Positions 47,121-59,890 of a stretch of DNA of 64,000 nt are shown piece by piece (the first letter of the stretch is position 1; each line of letters starts with the position of its first letter). The translations under genes were made by a program, and so were the position numbers. The notes under the pieces are model-generated. The model was not told the DNA's origin. It did not search any database and worked only from the letters and a program-made list of their open reading frames with translations. The DNA comes from Cercis canadensis (lineage: Eukaryota; Streptophyta; Magnoliopsida; Fabales; Fabaceae). Location: contig QAOA01000694.1 of assembly GCA_003255065.1 (NCBI GenBank), forward strand, positions 69,756 to 133,755, in the 5' to 3' direction.

Positions 47121-49032
47121 GTGGGGGGCTCCGAACACACATAGATGTTGTATCTATGAATTTCTACTGCATACTTAGGAGTTAGGACTTTTATTTAAAA
47201 AGAAAAAAAGTGATTTTATTGGAGTATTTTAATCATATTGATTGATACGATACAAGTTATAATCAAGTAGTGCTGATGTTATCTAAAATTAATTTCATAT
47301 TAGAACTCGAGTTCATAAAAAAATTTCATTTTATTTAAACATTTATATATTGAAACTTGTATCAGATTATGGGTTAAATATTTCACGCTGCAACTATAGG
47401 TATTCAAATTACTATATTGAGAATTCTATATTCAGCCCAAAGTGTGAACGAATTTGAGTCTAAGAAAATGTAAGTCATGAATAATGCAGAGAATCTAATT
47501 CTCAATTTAATCAATATTTAGTATAAAGTTATAAAAAAAAAAATTAAAAGAAAAAACACTACTACTACTATTCTTATTATTCGAAAAGAGTATTGATTCA
47601 ATAGAGATTATATAAATGTGAAGACTTTGTCAGTCAAACTTATTGCGAGGAAGAATATATTCCAATTTTCATCTCAACAATTCCATCTCACGATTTATTT
47701 TTTGCCTGGAATCTTCGTCGCTTTTGTAAAGCCATGTCTAATAGAAAGAACTTAAAAAGACGAGTCATGTCTGAACTCATCTAATGAGATTGACGAATGC
47801 GTCAATTCGCGTGTCTTCTCTTTTGATAATGTATTTGCATTGAATGTACTAACATGCTATTGATGGCGATCGCTAGTCGCTACTGGCTAGCTCTTTATTT
47901 ATGCAGTTTTTTTTTTTTTGGGTAAACAGTGGCCACGTAGTAGTTCTTTAGCCAAATATTTTGGTGAACATATCATTAAGAGCTTTTGTTGAGGCAACTT
48001 TAACACGAGCAATATTTATTTATTTTTGTCTAAACAACCATAGCAACAATTAAATAATAACGATTCTCAAAAACCAAAAAAAAATTCGTCTATCAAACAT
48101 CCCATATATATAACATGCCGCTAGACTTGTATGTTGTAGTGATATTTTGGTGATGATGCCCATCTGCACTCCATATGCTGTCAAGTAAAATTATTATCAT
48201 GTCTACTTAAAAAAAGGCACTGAAAAATAATTTCTAAAAATTAAAATTAATAACTATAAATATGGGAGAGAAACTTCTAATTGAACAATATAATTAAGAA
48301 TCATCATATCTATTAGTAATGAGGATAATTTTCCGATAATAATTTGTTGGAACGGACCAAAAATGAATTAAAACAATTGAATATATAGTTAACTATTCCA
48401 AGGATTATTGTAATGCCCAGAGATGGTTTCAAAATCAATTCCGCGTTTTAGCACGAGATGTAAAACGTCGAAGACTAGACATTCGTCGTCGTCCTTATCA
48501 GCTTGGAGGGAATTCAAAGACCTTTTCTTCTTTTTGGCCTAAGAATTGAGTGATTTGAATAACTATGATTACGATACATTCCCTATCAAGAGTTTAACTG
48601 CTTATTTCATATATTTTATTTCGTTTCTTTCATTTATTTTATAAATAAATATAAATTTAGAAGAAAAAAACCATCATACTCGACCGAACATAGACTGCCC
48701 CGATGTGAAAAAACGTGGTCAATTTTGCTGTCCACATTCCACTCTCATTTTTCTTCCAAACTGAAGCACCCTTGAAGTTTCCACGTTAGAATACTGTCAT
48801 GGCCATGCGTTTACCAATGCGAAAATTTTGCATTGCCAATTTTGGATGAGAAACAGGTATCCATCCACTTATGAATGGCAGCTAATTGTCAGTTGGCTAG
48901 ACTGGATCATCTTCAATGTAAACATCAAAGTGATTAGAAAATCTAAATACTAATTTTTTGAAGAATGATTTTCTAGTATATTTGAAATGGACATTTTACC
49001 AAAGAAAAGGACCACTACAGGAAGCCATATTA

Positions 49033-49118
49033 ATTTGGACTCATTCTTTTTTTCTTTTTTTTTTAAACAAATTTGGACTCATTCTTTTTTTCTTTTTTTA
49101 ACAAATTTGGACTCATTC
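49033..49118. repeat. Short tandem repeat, about 40-bp unit
   Basis: The unit AATTTGGACTCATTC followed by a T/C-rich tract and AACAA appears three times in a row, the last one cut short after the ATTTGGACTCATTC part. Confidence 0.85.
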
Positions 49119-49339
49119 ATATTGGGTAGAAAGTAACTTAATTGACAAGCATGTGACTTATTCCGAGTCGTTACCTAGTTCATTTTCCTAAATATATGTC
49201 CTTCCACGGAATGGTGACATTTATACAAGTTTACTAAGAAAAAAAACTCAGAAATAATTTGTTGCATTTTCGAAAAAATGCCAAAAAGTTTATTAAGTTG
49301 TGTGAATCAAAAGGAAATTCATTTATATTTATCTTCTTC

Positions 49340-49354
49340 ACGTCACGTCACGTC
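49340..49354. promoter_or_regulatory. Triple ACGTCA-type motif
   Basis: The sequence ACGTCACGTCACGTC contains three overlapping ACGTC/TGACG-type cores, like as-1 or bZIP sites. It lies 3.3 kb before the lipoxygenase start, so its relevance is doubtful. Confidence 0.3.
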
Positions 49355-49756
49355 ATCTCCATCAATCACCATTACCTTTAGATAGAGTTGTATTTTTCAT
49401 TTCCTAATAAAGGTGGTGGAAGATTTCATGAAAAGTACTGTGAAATGTCACGGAAACAAACTATCAAGTCTAGGAAAAAAGAAGTGTATTGGGATATTTT
49501 ACCTTTTTTATTTTTTAACAGGGGTATTGGCCAATTGTGATATAACTTTGGGTTTTGTACGACTAACAGGTAAATTAATACGAAATTAATTTATTTGGCG
49601 TATAATTAAGAAAGACTAAGTATGCATAATGTTGAGTAGGCAAATATGCCCAACATTACAATTGCTCACCAACTCATATCTTAGAACCAAATAGCATGTA
49701 ATTAAGTGGTAATGAGATTGTCTTCGGGACTTGTAAATTTTATGTTTAAATTCATA

Positions 49757-50262
49757 GTTGTTTTAAATGTACTGCTAGTCCATATAGTTTAAACGAATTT
49801 TAAATTAGGTCTCTATAGTTTTTTTTTTTCTTTTACGATTCTTATAGTTTGAATTTTTTTTAATTAAGTCCCTGCAATCATCTCTTGATCATAATTTCGT
49901 CAATTTAGTACTAACATAATAAATAACTTGTATATATGTGACAATAAAATAAGTTGACGCGGTGTCAAAGTGACACAAAAATTGTCATCTCATTAAATTT
50001 TGGCTCAAAAAAGTGCATACAAAAGTTGATGGGGTAGTAATTTTTGTGTCATTTTAACGTCACGTCAATTTCTTTTATTGCTACATAGACAAGCCGTTTG
50101 TCATGTCAACACTAAACTGACGAATTTATAACTGGGGATGAAGGTAGGGACCAAATTAAAAAAAAAATTAAATTATAAGAACCCCAAAAGAGAAAAAAAA
50201 AAGTTATGAGGACCTAATTCAAAATTTGTCCAAACTATAAGAACCTACAATATATTTAAACC
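49757..50262. mobile_element. Long-TIR hairpin MITE, copy 2
   Basis: This is the same family as the element at about 8984-9480: near-identical blocks include AAAAATTGTCATYTCATYAAATTTT, and the two halves are reverse complements for about 240 bp. It is more decayed at its left end. It codes for nothing. Confidence 0.8.
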
Positions 50263-51501
50263 TTCATAATCATAACCAAAAGTACAAAAAAAAAAAAAAA
50301 AACTCATATCTTAGAATTATGATGGGTTATAAAATGCTCTAAACAAGTCTAACTTGTTTGTTCCATGCATTAGTAGGTCATGAAAAATTCAAATAAATAA
50401 TAAAATTAATATGATAATCTCCATATATGATTTTCTTGGCTGAAAAGTTTAGACTTAACAAGCATTATCATTGGGCTAAAGACTTGTCTTGGCTTAGATT
50501 GAGAGTTTCAACCCTCCTCACCCTTTTTGTTAGTTAAAATTGCTCATATGATTTATCGTGTTGAACTGCTTTTAACTTATAAAGTAAAGAGTTACGGTAT
50601 TTATGAATCAACTAAACTTCCCAATAAGATATATGCCGACCATCATGCACTTTTACACATACAGGGACAGAGAATTAAAGAGAGAGTAAGAATACTTACT
50701 TTTAATCCAAAAAGATAAATAATGGTAATCTGATTCTGACAGCTTTAAGAAAAGAATAGGGAATTTAATACCCGTAATCGACCAGGTGAGCGAATCTTTT
50801 TTAGAGTGTTGGATATCATAATCAATTTACCATGATAAAAGTGCGAAGACCAATATAATAATAAATAAATAAAAAGTGTTAAGAAAAAGGCCATATAAGA
50901 TTTCTCGGTTGTTTCCATTTTGTTCCTTAATATTCCGATAAAGGAGAAGAAGATGCGGTTTTTTATACACTTGGTACAGTGACTAGATTTGAATTTTCCT
51001 TCTACACAGCAGAATATGACTCTGACCATGCCCAATAAATATACCCGAGCCACCTAAAAGTTCCCTTTTTCTTCGTTCTTAACTATTAAGAAAACGTTTA
51101 TTTTGTAGCAAAAAATTCGTTTATTTATTTTTGCACAATATTTGCTCGAGAATTCGAGATTTGGTCGGTCATGCACGTCCATATATGTATAAACAAAAAT
51201 TAGTTAAAAGGGGTTTAACTCAAGGCTTTACACCTTAAGTTTGAGCCTCCTATAATAAAAAAAATTCACTTGATGAATAACTTTCATTAAGTAGATCCCT
51301 GATATTCAAGAGTTGAGTAGCATTTTTAAAGAATTAAAAAGTGTTTTAGAGGTAATCATTTAAGTGAGTCTCTGTGTGTGTCCTCATGAGATTCTAAATA
51401 TGTCACTATTATCTTACTTGCTAATATTAAAATAATATATTCTTACTATTATTTTGTTTATAAAAAAAAATCCTCGTATATTATTCAACTATTTGAATTG
51501 T
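50263..51501. other. AT-rich intergenic stretch
   Basis: About 1.2 kb with no supported gene or repeat. Small open frames here have no protein-like composition. Confidence 0.4.
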
Positions 51502-52085
51502 TGGGTATAAAAGTTGTCTGGAAACTTTTATCGCAAGTAATGTGAAAATTCTATCAAATAAACAATATTACAATCAAATAAAAAAATTACAATCACAACT
51601 ATAGAGGAAAGAAAATATTTCCCTAAGATATGATATATACACATAAAATAACTGAGCTTTTGAACTAAAAAATCAAGTCTTTTTTAACAAATTTTTCAGT
51701 TTGCATGATTCTGGGTGTTTCAAAACATTATACCAAACTTTTATAGCAAATAATGTGGCAATCCTATATAAAATAAAAAAGAGATAACAATCAAATAAAA
51801 AATTACTATCATAACTAAAATGGAAGGAAAATATTTTCTTAAGATATGGTATAATATATATGCATAGAATAATTGACTTTTCAAAATGAAAAAAACAAGT
51901 TCTTTACAAATATTTAATTATATATGAATAGATTATTTGCATGATTTTGGGTGTTTCGAAGAGTTTTCTCCAAACTTTTACTGCAAGTAATGTGGAATCC
52001 TATAAAATAAAAAAAGATTACAATCAAATCAAGAAATATTACAATTACATATCTACATTATAACTTCAAAGGAAAGAAAATAGTA
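51502..52085. repeat. Three decayed tandem repeats upstream of lipoxygenase
   Basis: Units start near 51502, 51713 and 51948 (period about 210-235). Each has, in order, gggtgttt or similar, AAACTTTTA, CAAGTAATGTGG or similar, ACAATCAAAT, and GGAAAGAAAAT. The last unit is cut short. They end about 550 bases before the lipoxygenase start. Confidence 0.75.
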
Positions 52086-52639
52086 TAAATTTGATTGTAA
52101 TCAGTTTAGTTATTTTTTTTCTCTAATTTCAATGAATAATTGATTATTCTTTGACCCCAGAAATGCAAATTGACAGATATCATATTAATCAATAATTCAT
52201 AGAATTGCCTAAAAAACAAAAAGAGATTCATATAATTAAAAAATGCAAATTGTATAGTGAAAATAATGCAAGTTGGCAATACGTAAGGGCTCACGTGCCA
52301 TGAGAGTTGAATGGAAGAGAAAGAAGGTGGAGACAAGTAAAAGGAATTTTTACCGAAGATTCCACGTAGTACAAAGGCAAAATTCATTGCGAAGAACGAG
52401 AGAAGGAACATACGGAAAAAGAAAAGAGAAGGAAAATCCGTGTAGGTTTATAGACAGGTGGAAGCTTCTTATTTGTAAATAGAATATTTTGCAGTACACT
52501 AGTTATTATTATCGGTTCTATAAATACTCAGAATACTGGGTAGCTTCTCACGAGCAATTGACTCACACAGACACTGTCACTTTTTATTTTTCACTTTGGC
52601 AAAGTGCCAAGAGAGCAGCTTGAGCTTGAGGAAGAAGAC
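52086..52639 (+). promoter_or_regulatory. Lipoxygenase proximal promoter
   Basis: A perfect CACGTG G-box lies at 52292-52297 and a TATA box (TATAAATA) at 52519-52526, about 115 bases before the start codon. A CCACGTAG box is near 52362. G-boxes bind MYC2-type factors and often give jasmonate or wounding response. Confidence 0.6.
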
Positions 52640-52860
52640 ATGTTTCGGAACGCCATCAACGCCCTCACCGGTGGCGGCGATGACCAATCCCAGAAACGTA
52701 TCAGAGGGACTGTGCTTCTTATGAAAAAGAATGTATTGGATTTTAATGATTTCAAAGCCTCCTTTATGGATCATCTCGACGAGTTTGTGGGCAACGGCGT
52801 TGTCTTTCAATTGATAAGTGCTCTACACGCTGACTCTGGTAATATCAATAACCTCTTTTG

Positions 52861-52898
<38 letters not shown>

Positions 52899-55800
52899 TT
52901 TCTTCTTCTTCGGCTTTGCATTCTAATAAAACAGATTTATTTTCCTTTTTATTCTTTTGTTGAGTATTTAAAAACCTTGGAACTTAAAAGGAAGGCACCA
53001 AGCCGAAGCAAGACAGAGAACGGATGATATGATAATTACCGACCTGACCCATCTGTTTGCAAGTTTATTTTCTTAATTTGTGCTTCGCTTTTTTTTTTCT
53101 CCATCTTTAGTTGTGATGAGCCGATGCTGCCGATGAGTATTCTATGCCAATTTGTTGCTTATAATTAGTATAATAATATTTATGCTTTAATTAATTTTTT
53201 TAATTCATTCTTCAAGTTTATGGCATAAAATATCCAAGTCAAGTGAAAGCAGTTCTAGTAGAACTAGGAATATTTCCCAAGTCAATGACTTTTTTTTTTT
53301 TTTTTTTTTTTTCGCTACAGAGTCAAGACTCATTCTTCTCAACCACCAGTCAAATTATTAAATTTTTTAATTGTGTTTACACTGAGTAGTGTTTGTCAAA
53401 CAAACAAACAAAGCCATCGAAGCCCTGTTGCAAAGAGAGAAAAGGTCGCCATGATTGTCCTAAAGGGTTCTAGTCTAGATGTTTTATTTTTAGTTTTTTC
53501 ATATTTTTGCTGAAATAAAGGTTTCTAAAGTAGTTGTGGTCCAAATTATCCTTTTGGGCCATGTCCAAATCATCCTTTTTGTTTTTGGTACCCAGCGTCC
53601 AAATCATCTTGTATCCGCAAAAAAAAAAATAAACAAAAAGGGTTAAAAAAAAAAAAAAGAATCTTGTATCCGCAAAACGAAACAAAAAGGAAAGTGGTAA
53701 AAACAAAGAGGGGCCGGGGGAAAGAGACAAGGGCAGTGGACCGTGGGGGCGGTCAGGGACTCAGAGTCTCTTGTGTTAATTAGTGCTATTAACAGTGATG
53801 CTGGTTATTCTTTAGAATTCTGTATCTCTATCTGATGGTTTGAGCGCTGTTCTAATTCACTGTTTTTCCAAGCCATTACTTATTTACTCTATCTTCTTTT
53901 TAGTTCTATGGCATAAAGTCTCAAAATTTGACTACTTAATGATATTATTGTAACAGATTTCTTATTGTATTTGTTAATTAATGTTTGTAGGAAATGGGTT
54001 GAAAGGGAAACTTGGGAGGCCTGCATATCTGGAAGCCTGGATTGGGACATTCACCCCCTTGACAGCGGGCGAATCTGCTTTCACTGTTAATTTTGACTGG
54101 GAAGAGGAAATAGGAACACCTGGAGCTTTTATAATAAAGAATAATCATCACAATGAGTTCTACCTCAAGAGTCTCACTCTTGAAGATGTACCAGGCCAAG
54201 GTACCATACACTTTGTCTGCAACTCATGGGTATACCCTGCGAACAAATATGAGAAGGATCGTATTTTCTTCAACAACAAGGTAAATAGCATGCACTTTAA
54301 TTAATATATTGAGTTTTAATTTTATTTGTAATTACTGTAGTTCATTCTGAGAGTTGATACTTTTTCATCGTTATATATCTCATAATGCTACGGTAGAAGG
54401 AGCTTCCAAACTGTATATTACAAGTGACTTATCTACTTATCTCATATGTTGCAGACATACCTTCCAAGTGAAACACCAGGGCCACTGGTGAAGTACAGAA
54501 AAGAAGAATTAGAGGTTTTAAGGGGAGATGGAACAGGGACGCTCCAGGAGTGGGACAGGGTGTATGATTATGCATACTACAATGATTTGGGCAATCCAGA
54601 TAGAGGTCCAAGCCATGCTCGTCCAGTTCTTGGTGGGTCTAGCAAATATCCCTACCCTCGCCGGGGAAGAACTGGTAGACAACACTTAAAGTCAGGTTAG
54701 GCATTTTAATTGGTAATTCTGCTAGTCATTGAGGACTGTTTGTTGAATATTATATTAATATTAGCGGAAGAAAATTTTAGGAAAAATACTTCAGTTCTTC
54801 TCTTTGAAATGTTGATGTGGCCAGGGCATTTTAGAATTAACTGAGTCAAAATAATATGTGATTCCATAAACGAGATGTTCATTATAAATGGGAAGGATTT
54901 GTGTATTCGTCAATCTTGTTTTGCATTCAGACATGGAAACTCTCTTAACTAAGGATGCGCACATGTTGGCAACTCTAGATGATTAATTACTGGATAATAA
55001 TTTATAGTTTTGTTGATGGTCTTGTCTTTATTAATTTGTTCCAGAGATCAACCTAATATCTGCAGCAATAGCCAGATTTGTTTACTAGTCAAAGTGGTAG
55101 ATGAATTTAGTGTGTTTCTTCCAGGAATCACGTGAAATCATGTGTAGAATCTACATCAATTACTTGTTTGTTCTTAGCAAAGTTTTCAACTTTTCATTGC
55201 CATTGCCAATGTCTTGTACAAATAGCCATTACTTAGGAACGATCAAGCTGCATGCTTGTATTTTCTGTCAAAGAAGTTAACTTTCATCAGTTCTTGTTTG
55301 AGATCCAACATAAACTCTCAAGCTCAGAATTATAGTCAATTGTTTCTGTTAGCTCTAAGATAGTAAGCTAATTGTCTGATTTTGTTGTTAGTACTGATCT
55401 CTCAGAAACATAGAGGACATTCAATCATTTAAAGGGTAGTTCTTGTAGACTTTAGATATTTGTTAACTGCATCAGTTAATTACTTAGATTGATTTTATGT
55501 AGTGATGCTGAGTGTAACATTTCCCTTTTTAAGCTGGTGAGTTTGGACTCCAGGCTTGGTGTTAAATAGCAAGTCCAAGACTGAGTAGAGCATGATTCAC
55601 ATGGTTAATTGTTAGACATCCATCGTGTCTAGTATTCCCACACAACTCTTAATGCATTTTTATAGCACCGTAGGCTAAAGTGTAACTTATTACCCATTTG
55701 ATCTAAAAGGTTCTTTGTCAGGCTTATACACTGCATATTCTATTGGCATAGTACAATAAGGTCTTGCTGTTATTATAGTTTATTGTTTGGGTTTGAACTA

Positions 55801-58654
55801 GATATTGCTCCAACACTTGCTGTAATAGAACAAAGGAGCTATATAACTATTTCTAAGTAGTGCTACTATTTTGTTACGATGAAATTAGCTTAATTAGCAT
55901 TTGCTTGAGCCTTTATACCTAGATTGCTGAGCATAATTCAATTTTATTTGGTAAGTATTGTTATATTTTAATTTTACCAATATTATAGTTTATTTAGTTT
56001 TGTTTCAAGTTCAGTTAATCATAAGCTTAAAGTGTTTGTTTGCTTTTTTTATTTCCCCTTGGAACGTAGGCAAATATCATAGCTCACTATTTTATTATGC
56101 TTAAAGTGTTCTTTTGTTCTGATGTGCTGTGGTAAATTCATCTTGTTGTTATCTTAACAGATCCAAACACTGAGAGTAGGCTGAACCCTTTATTGAGCTT
56201 AAACATTTATGTTCCAAGGGATGAAAGATTTGGTCATTTGAAGATGGCAGACTTTCTTGCTTATGCGCTGAAATCCATAGCTCAAGTTCTCAAACCTGAG
56301 CTGGAATCTCTATTTGACCGTACCCCCAATGAATTTGACAGCTTTGAAGATATACTTAAACTTTATGAAGGCGGTATTCACATACCTGAAGGTTTCCTTA
56401 AGGATATTATGGATAAAATCCCTTTCGAGATGCTCAAGGAAATTTTTCGACCTGATGGTGAACGGTTCTGCAAATTTCCAATGCCTCAAGTGATTAAAGG
56501 TATTTTACTTGACCCTAGAAACTTCCATGGACGATGTGCTATTTCGCATTCAAGAACATAGATTCCCATTTAATAATGGTATTCGTAATAATTTGAAGCA
56601 GAGGATAAGTCTGCATGGAGGACTGATGAAGAATTTGCAAGAGAGATGCTGGCTGGTCTAAACCCTGTCTTAATTCGCTGTCTCCAAGTAAGCCTAAGTG
56701 ATAATAACTAATTGTAAACAATTGGTACTAAAATATCAGGTGTTTGTTATGGAGGTCAAATTTGCTTTTCCTTAAATTTGATCAGCTAAATAGTCAAAAT
56801 GGAGAGTTGCTGTCTATTTCCCCCTCTCTCACAATCATCCTAAATTACCTGCAGGAGTTCCCACCAGCAAGCAAGCTAGATCCTAAACTCTATGGTGATC
56901 AGACTAGTGCAATAACCAAAGAACACATAGAGATTAACTTAGATGGGCTTGCTGTGGAAGAGGTAATGTCACAAGGTTGATCAAGCAAAGTGAATTTGTT
57001 TTAATCTGATGTTTTGAATCAAAATATTAATTTGTATTTGGTTGAATAGGCAATCAGAAAGAAGAAATTATTCATATTAGATCATCATGATACATTGATG
57101 CCGTACTTGAGGCAGATAAATGCCACTTCTACAAAGATTTATGCTAGCAGGACAGTTCTTTTCTTGAAGAATGATGGGACTTTAAAGCCAGTGGCCATTG
57201 AATTGAGTTTGCCACATCCTGAGGGAGATCAACTGGGTGCTGTTAGTAAAGTTTACATGCCTGCGGAACAAGGTGTTGCTAATTCCATTTGGCAACTGGC
57301 CAAAGCTTATGTCGGGGTAAATGATTCAGGCTATCATCAGCTTGTTAGCCACTGGTAAAGCTCTATCAAAGAAACTGATACACATTTAACTTGGTTTATC
57401 TATTTTTGAAATTAACTTTTGATATCTTTACATGAGTCACAGGTTGCATACCCATGCAGCGATTGAGCCATTCATCATTGCTACAAACCGGCAGCTTAGT
57501 GTGCTTCATCCTATTCATAAACTATTGCATCCTCACTTTCGTGACACCATGAATATAAATGCGCTATCACGACAGGTCCTAATAAATGCTGGTGGCCTGG
57601 TTGAGACACTCAATTTTACGTTTCAGTATTCTATGGAGATATCATCTGTGTGTTATAAGAATTGGGTTTTTCCCGAGCAAGCACTACCTGCAGATCTAAT
57701 CAAGAGGTGAAGCCTTACAAACATAAGTCCATTCTTAAAATTTATGGTTTGAAGTTATTTGCTGTTAAGTTTTTTTAGAAGTTGTCAAATCAAGAGGTCA
57801 TATCATATTAAATTGTTTACTTTGGAAACATGTAGGCAAACTGACTTGAATGATAAGTCAGAGAACTTTTAATGTAAATGACACGTGCTTTCTTTTTCAG
57901 AGGAATGGCAGTTAAGGATCCGGCTTCCCCTCATGGCCTTCGGCTAGTGATAGAGGATTATCCTTATGCTGTTGATGGATTGGAGATTTGGTTTGCTATC
58001 AAGACATGGGTTCAAGACTATTGCTTTTTTTACTACAAGACAGATGACATGGTCAGAAAAGACTTTGAACTCCAATCTTGGTGGAAGGAACTAAGAGAGG
58101 AGGGTCATGGTGACAAGAAAGATGAGCCTTGGTGGCCTAAGATGCAGACTCGTGAGGAGCTGGTTGAAACTTGCACTACTATCATATGGATAGCTTCAGC
58201 CCTCCATGCTGCCATCAACTTTGGGCAGTACCCTATTGGAGGTTACCTCCCGAATCGCCCATCTATGAGCCGACGATTCATGCCTGAGGAAGGAACACCA
58301 GAGTATGATGAGCTTGTAACAGCTCCTGAGAAGGCTTTCTTGAAAACAATTACAGCACAATTGCAGACTGTTGTTGGCATTTCGCTTATAGAAATCTTGT
58401 CCAGGCATTCTTCTGATGAGGTTTATCTTGGACAGAGAGACACTCCTTATTGGACATCTGACACACAGCCATTGGAGGCCTTCGAGAAGTTTGGCAAGAA
58501 ATTGGCAGAAGTTGAGGAAAGAATCATCCTTATGAACGAGGATGAGCGACTGAAAAACAGAGTCGGGCCAGTTAAGATGCCATACACTTTACTTGTTCCT
58601 AGCAGTGAAGTTGGACTAACTGGCAAGGGAATTCCCAATAGTGTCTCAATTTGA
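52640..58654 (+). CDS. Linoleate 9-lipoxygenase type, cytosolic
   Basis: Nine exons (52640-52838, 53991-54280, 54455-54695, 56161-56499, 56599-56687, 56855-56962, 57050-57354, 57443-57706, 57901-58654) give 862 codons, the standard size of non-plastid type-1 plant lipoxygenases. No transit peptide is seen. A PLAT/beta-barrel domain (about 50-165) precedes the helical lipoxygenase domain. Iron ligands are intact: His523 (VSHWL), His528 (THAAIEPF), His714 (ALHAAINFG), Asn718 and the terminal Ile862 (GIPNSVSI). The enzyme should add O2 to linoleic or linolenic acid. Two specificity positions differ from other 9-lipoxygenases: Ser566 at the Coffa site and Leu580-Asn581 where Thr-Val is usual. Overall similarity is to the LOX1/LOX5 group (At1g55020 by position). 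Intron 1 is 1.15 kb and carries a CT microsatellite right after the donor. Confidence 0.92.
52864..52893. repeat. (TC)n microsatellite in lipoxygenase intron 1
   Basis: About 30 bases of TC repeat, beginning some 25 bases after the splice donor of exon 1. Confidence 0.9.
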
Positions 58655-59890
58655 AGGGGTTGTTTGATCTTTTGCTATTATGACTTCTGACATGAGATAT
58701 TTGAGCATGTAGCAATTTCCCTGTCTTTCTATTTTGGTAAATGCATAGTAATTTTTCAGTAATTTATATTAATGATATGACTGTCACATTTATGTTTAAT
58801 GACTTTTTTTTATCTCATTTCCAATGAAAATATGTTATTCATTATGATTTATGAGAAGAGGAAAAGATATGAGTAGGCATTGCTATTAAGTTTATGTAGA
58901 TAGAAAAAGGTAGGTATAATGCAGAAAGTAAACATATTTTAAAATAGAAAAGTTTTTAAATAAAAAATGTGCATATTATAACTATACTTGAGCATTATTA
59001 AAAGCAAAAAAATAATAATAAAATGGGCATAATTATTTATTGATAATAATGATATAGTTTGCATTTGAAAACAATGAAAACAAATCATGAATCATTATGC
59101 CTTGATTCAAATACGAGCTACTCTCTCCCTCTTGTAATTGTAGATCATTATTTGCTTACAAGAGTATTTTTATTTTTAAAATGTAATATTAACTAAAAAA
59201 TTTAGCTTTTATCATGCATTCTTCTGCTAAATTATATTAACTGAATGATTAAGATTTATATATATAAAATATTTTTTACTATAATTTTGGGTTTGAATAC
59301 GATACTCATAAATTTTAAAAACAACTTTAATATTACTCAATCACAAATTATTTGGTGATTTCTTGTATATTTGTATTTCCTCTGGTTAAATCATTTAAAA
59401 TCATATTTTCATATATATAAAAAAGAGACACTAAAAGAAAAAATAATAAAAAATAGTTATTATTTTTTGTTGTCATTGATATAATTTTTTAATAATGATA
59501 AATACTCAAATTAAAATTTGAGTTTAATTTTGATTCAATATTATTGTAAAATTGTATACATTATTATTGAATAAAAAAATCACATTATTATATCAAGTAT
59601 CAACAATATATGTTTTGGCAACTTTCTTTTTAAATCAAAGTACAAGAAATTATACATAATAATACACAATTGACTGATTATAAAAACTTTTTTAATTATT
59701 TAATGAAATATTTTTTGAGTGGAGTATATTAACTATGATGTAATACAAATTAAAAATTTATTTTCTACATTTAGTAAACAAATTAATAATAACATTGATG
59801 TAGAGAACTGAAAAGATAAATAATCATCGCCTACAATACTATTTGTCACGAAACCCTAGCAGCCGTAGGATTGACTTCACACAGTACAGG
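58655..59890. other. Lipoxygenase 3' flank and REV3 upstream region
   Basis: The first 150 bases look like 3' UTR. The rest is extremely AT-rich (about 58800-59830) with no gene or clear repeat. The REV3 promoter must lie in its right part. Confidence 0.45.

Larger units (their letters stand above)
47121..49756. other. AT-rich intergenic stretch without supported genes
   Basis: About 2.6 kb of AT-rich DNA. It holds a 3-copy minisatellite (49033-49118), a triple ACGTC motif (49340-49354) and a small GC-richer island with a 39-codon frame (48423-48542), which are listed separately. I see no other gene. Confidence 0.45.

Noticed and set aside
48001-49300. tRNA or other RNA gene in the large gap
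   Set aside because: I looked for A-box and B-box-like motifs and found no convincing pair; a covariance-model scan would be decisive.
57443-57520. Loss of an iron-binding histidine in the lipoxygenase (NRQLSVLHP instead of HRHLSVLHP)
   Set aside because: Counting from the conserved His spacing, the true ligands are in VSHWL and THAAIEPF, both present; the changed His is not a ligand.
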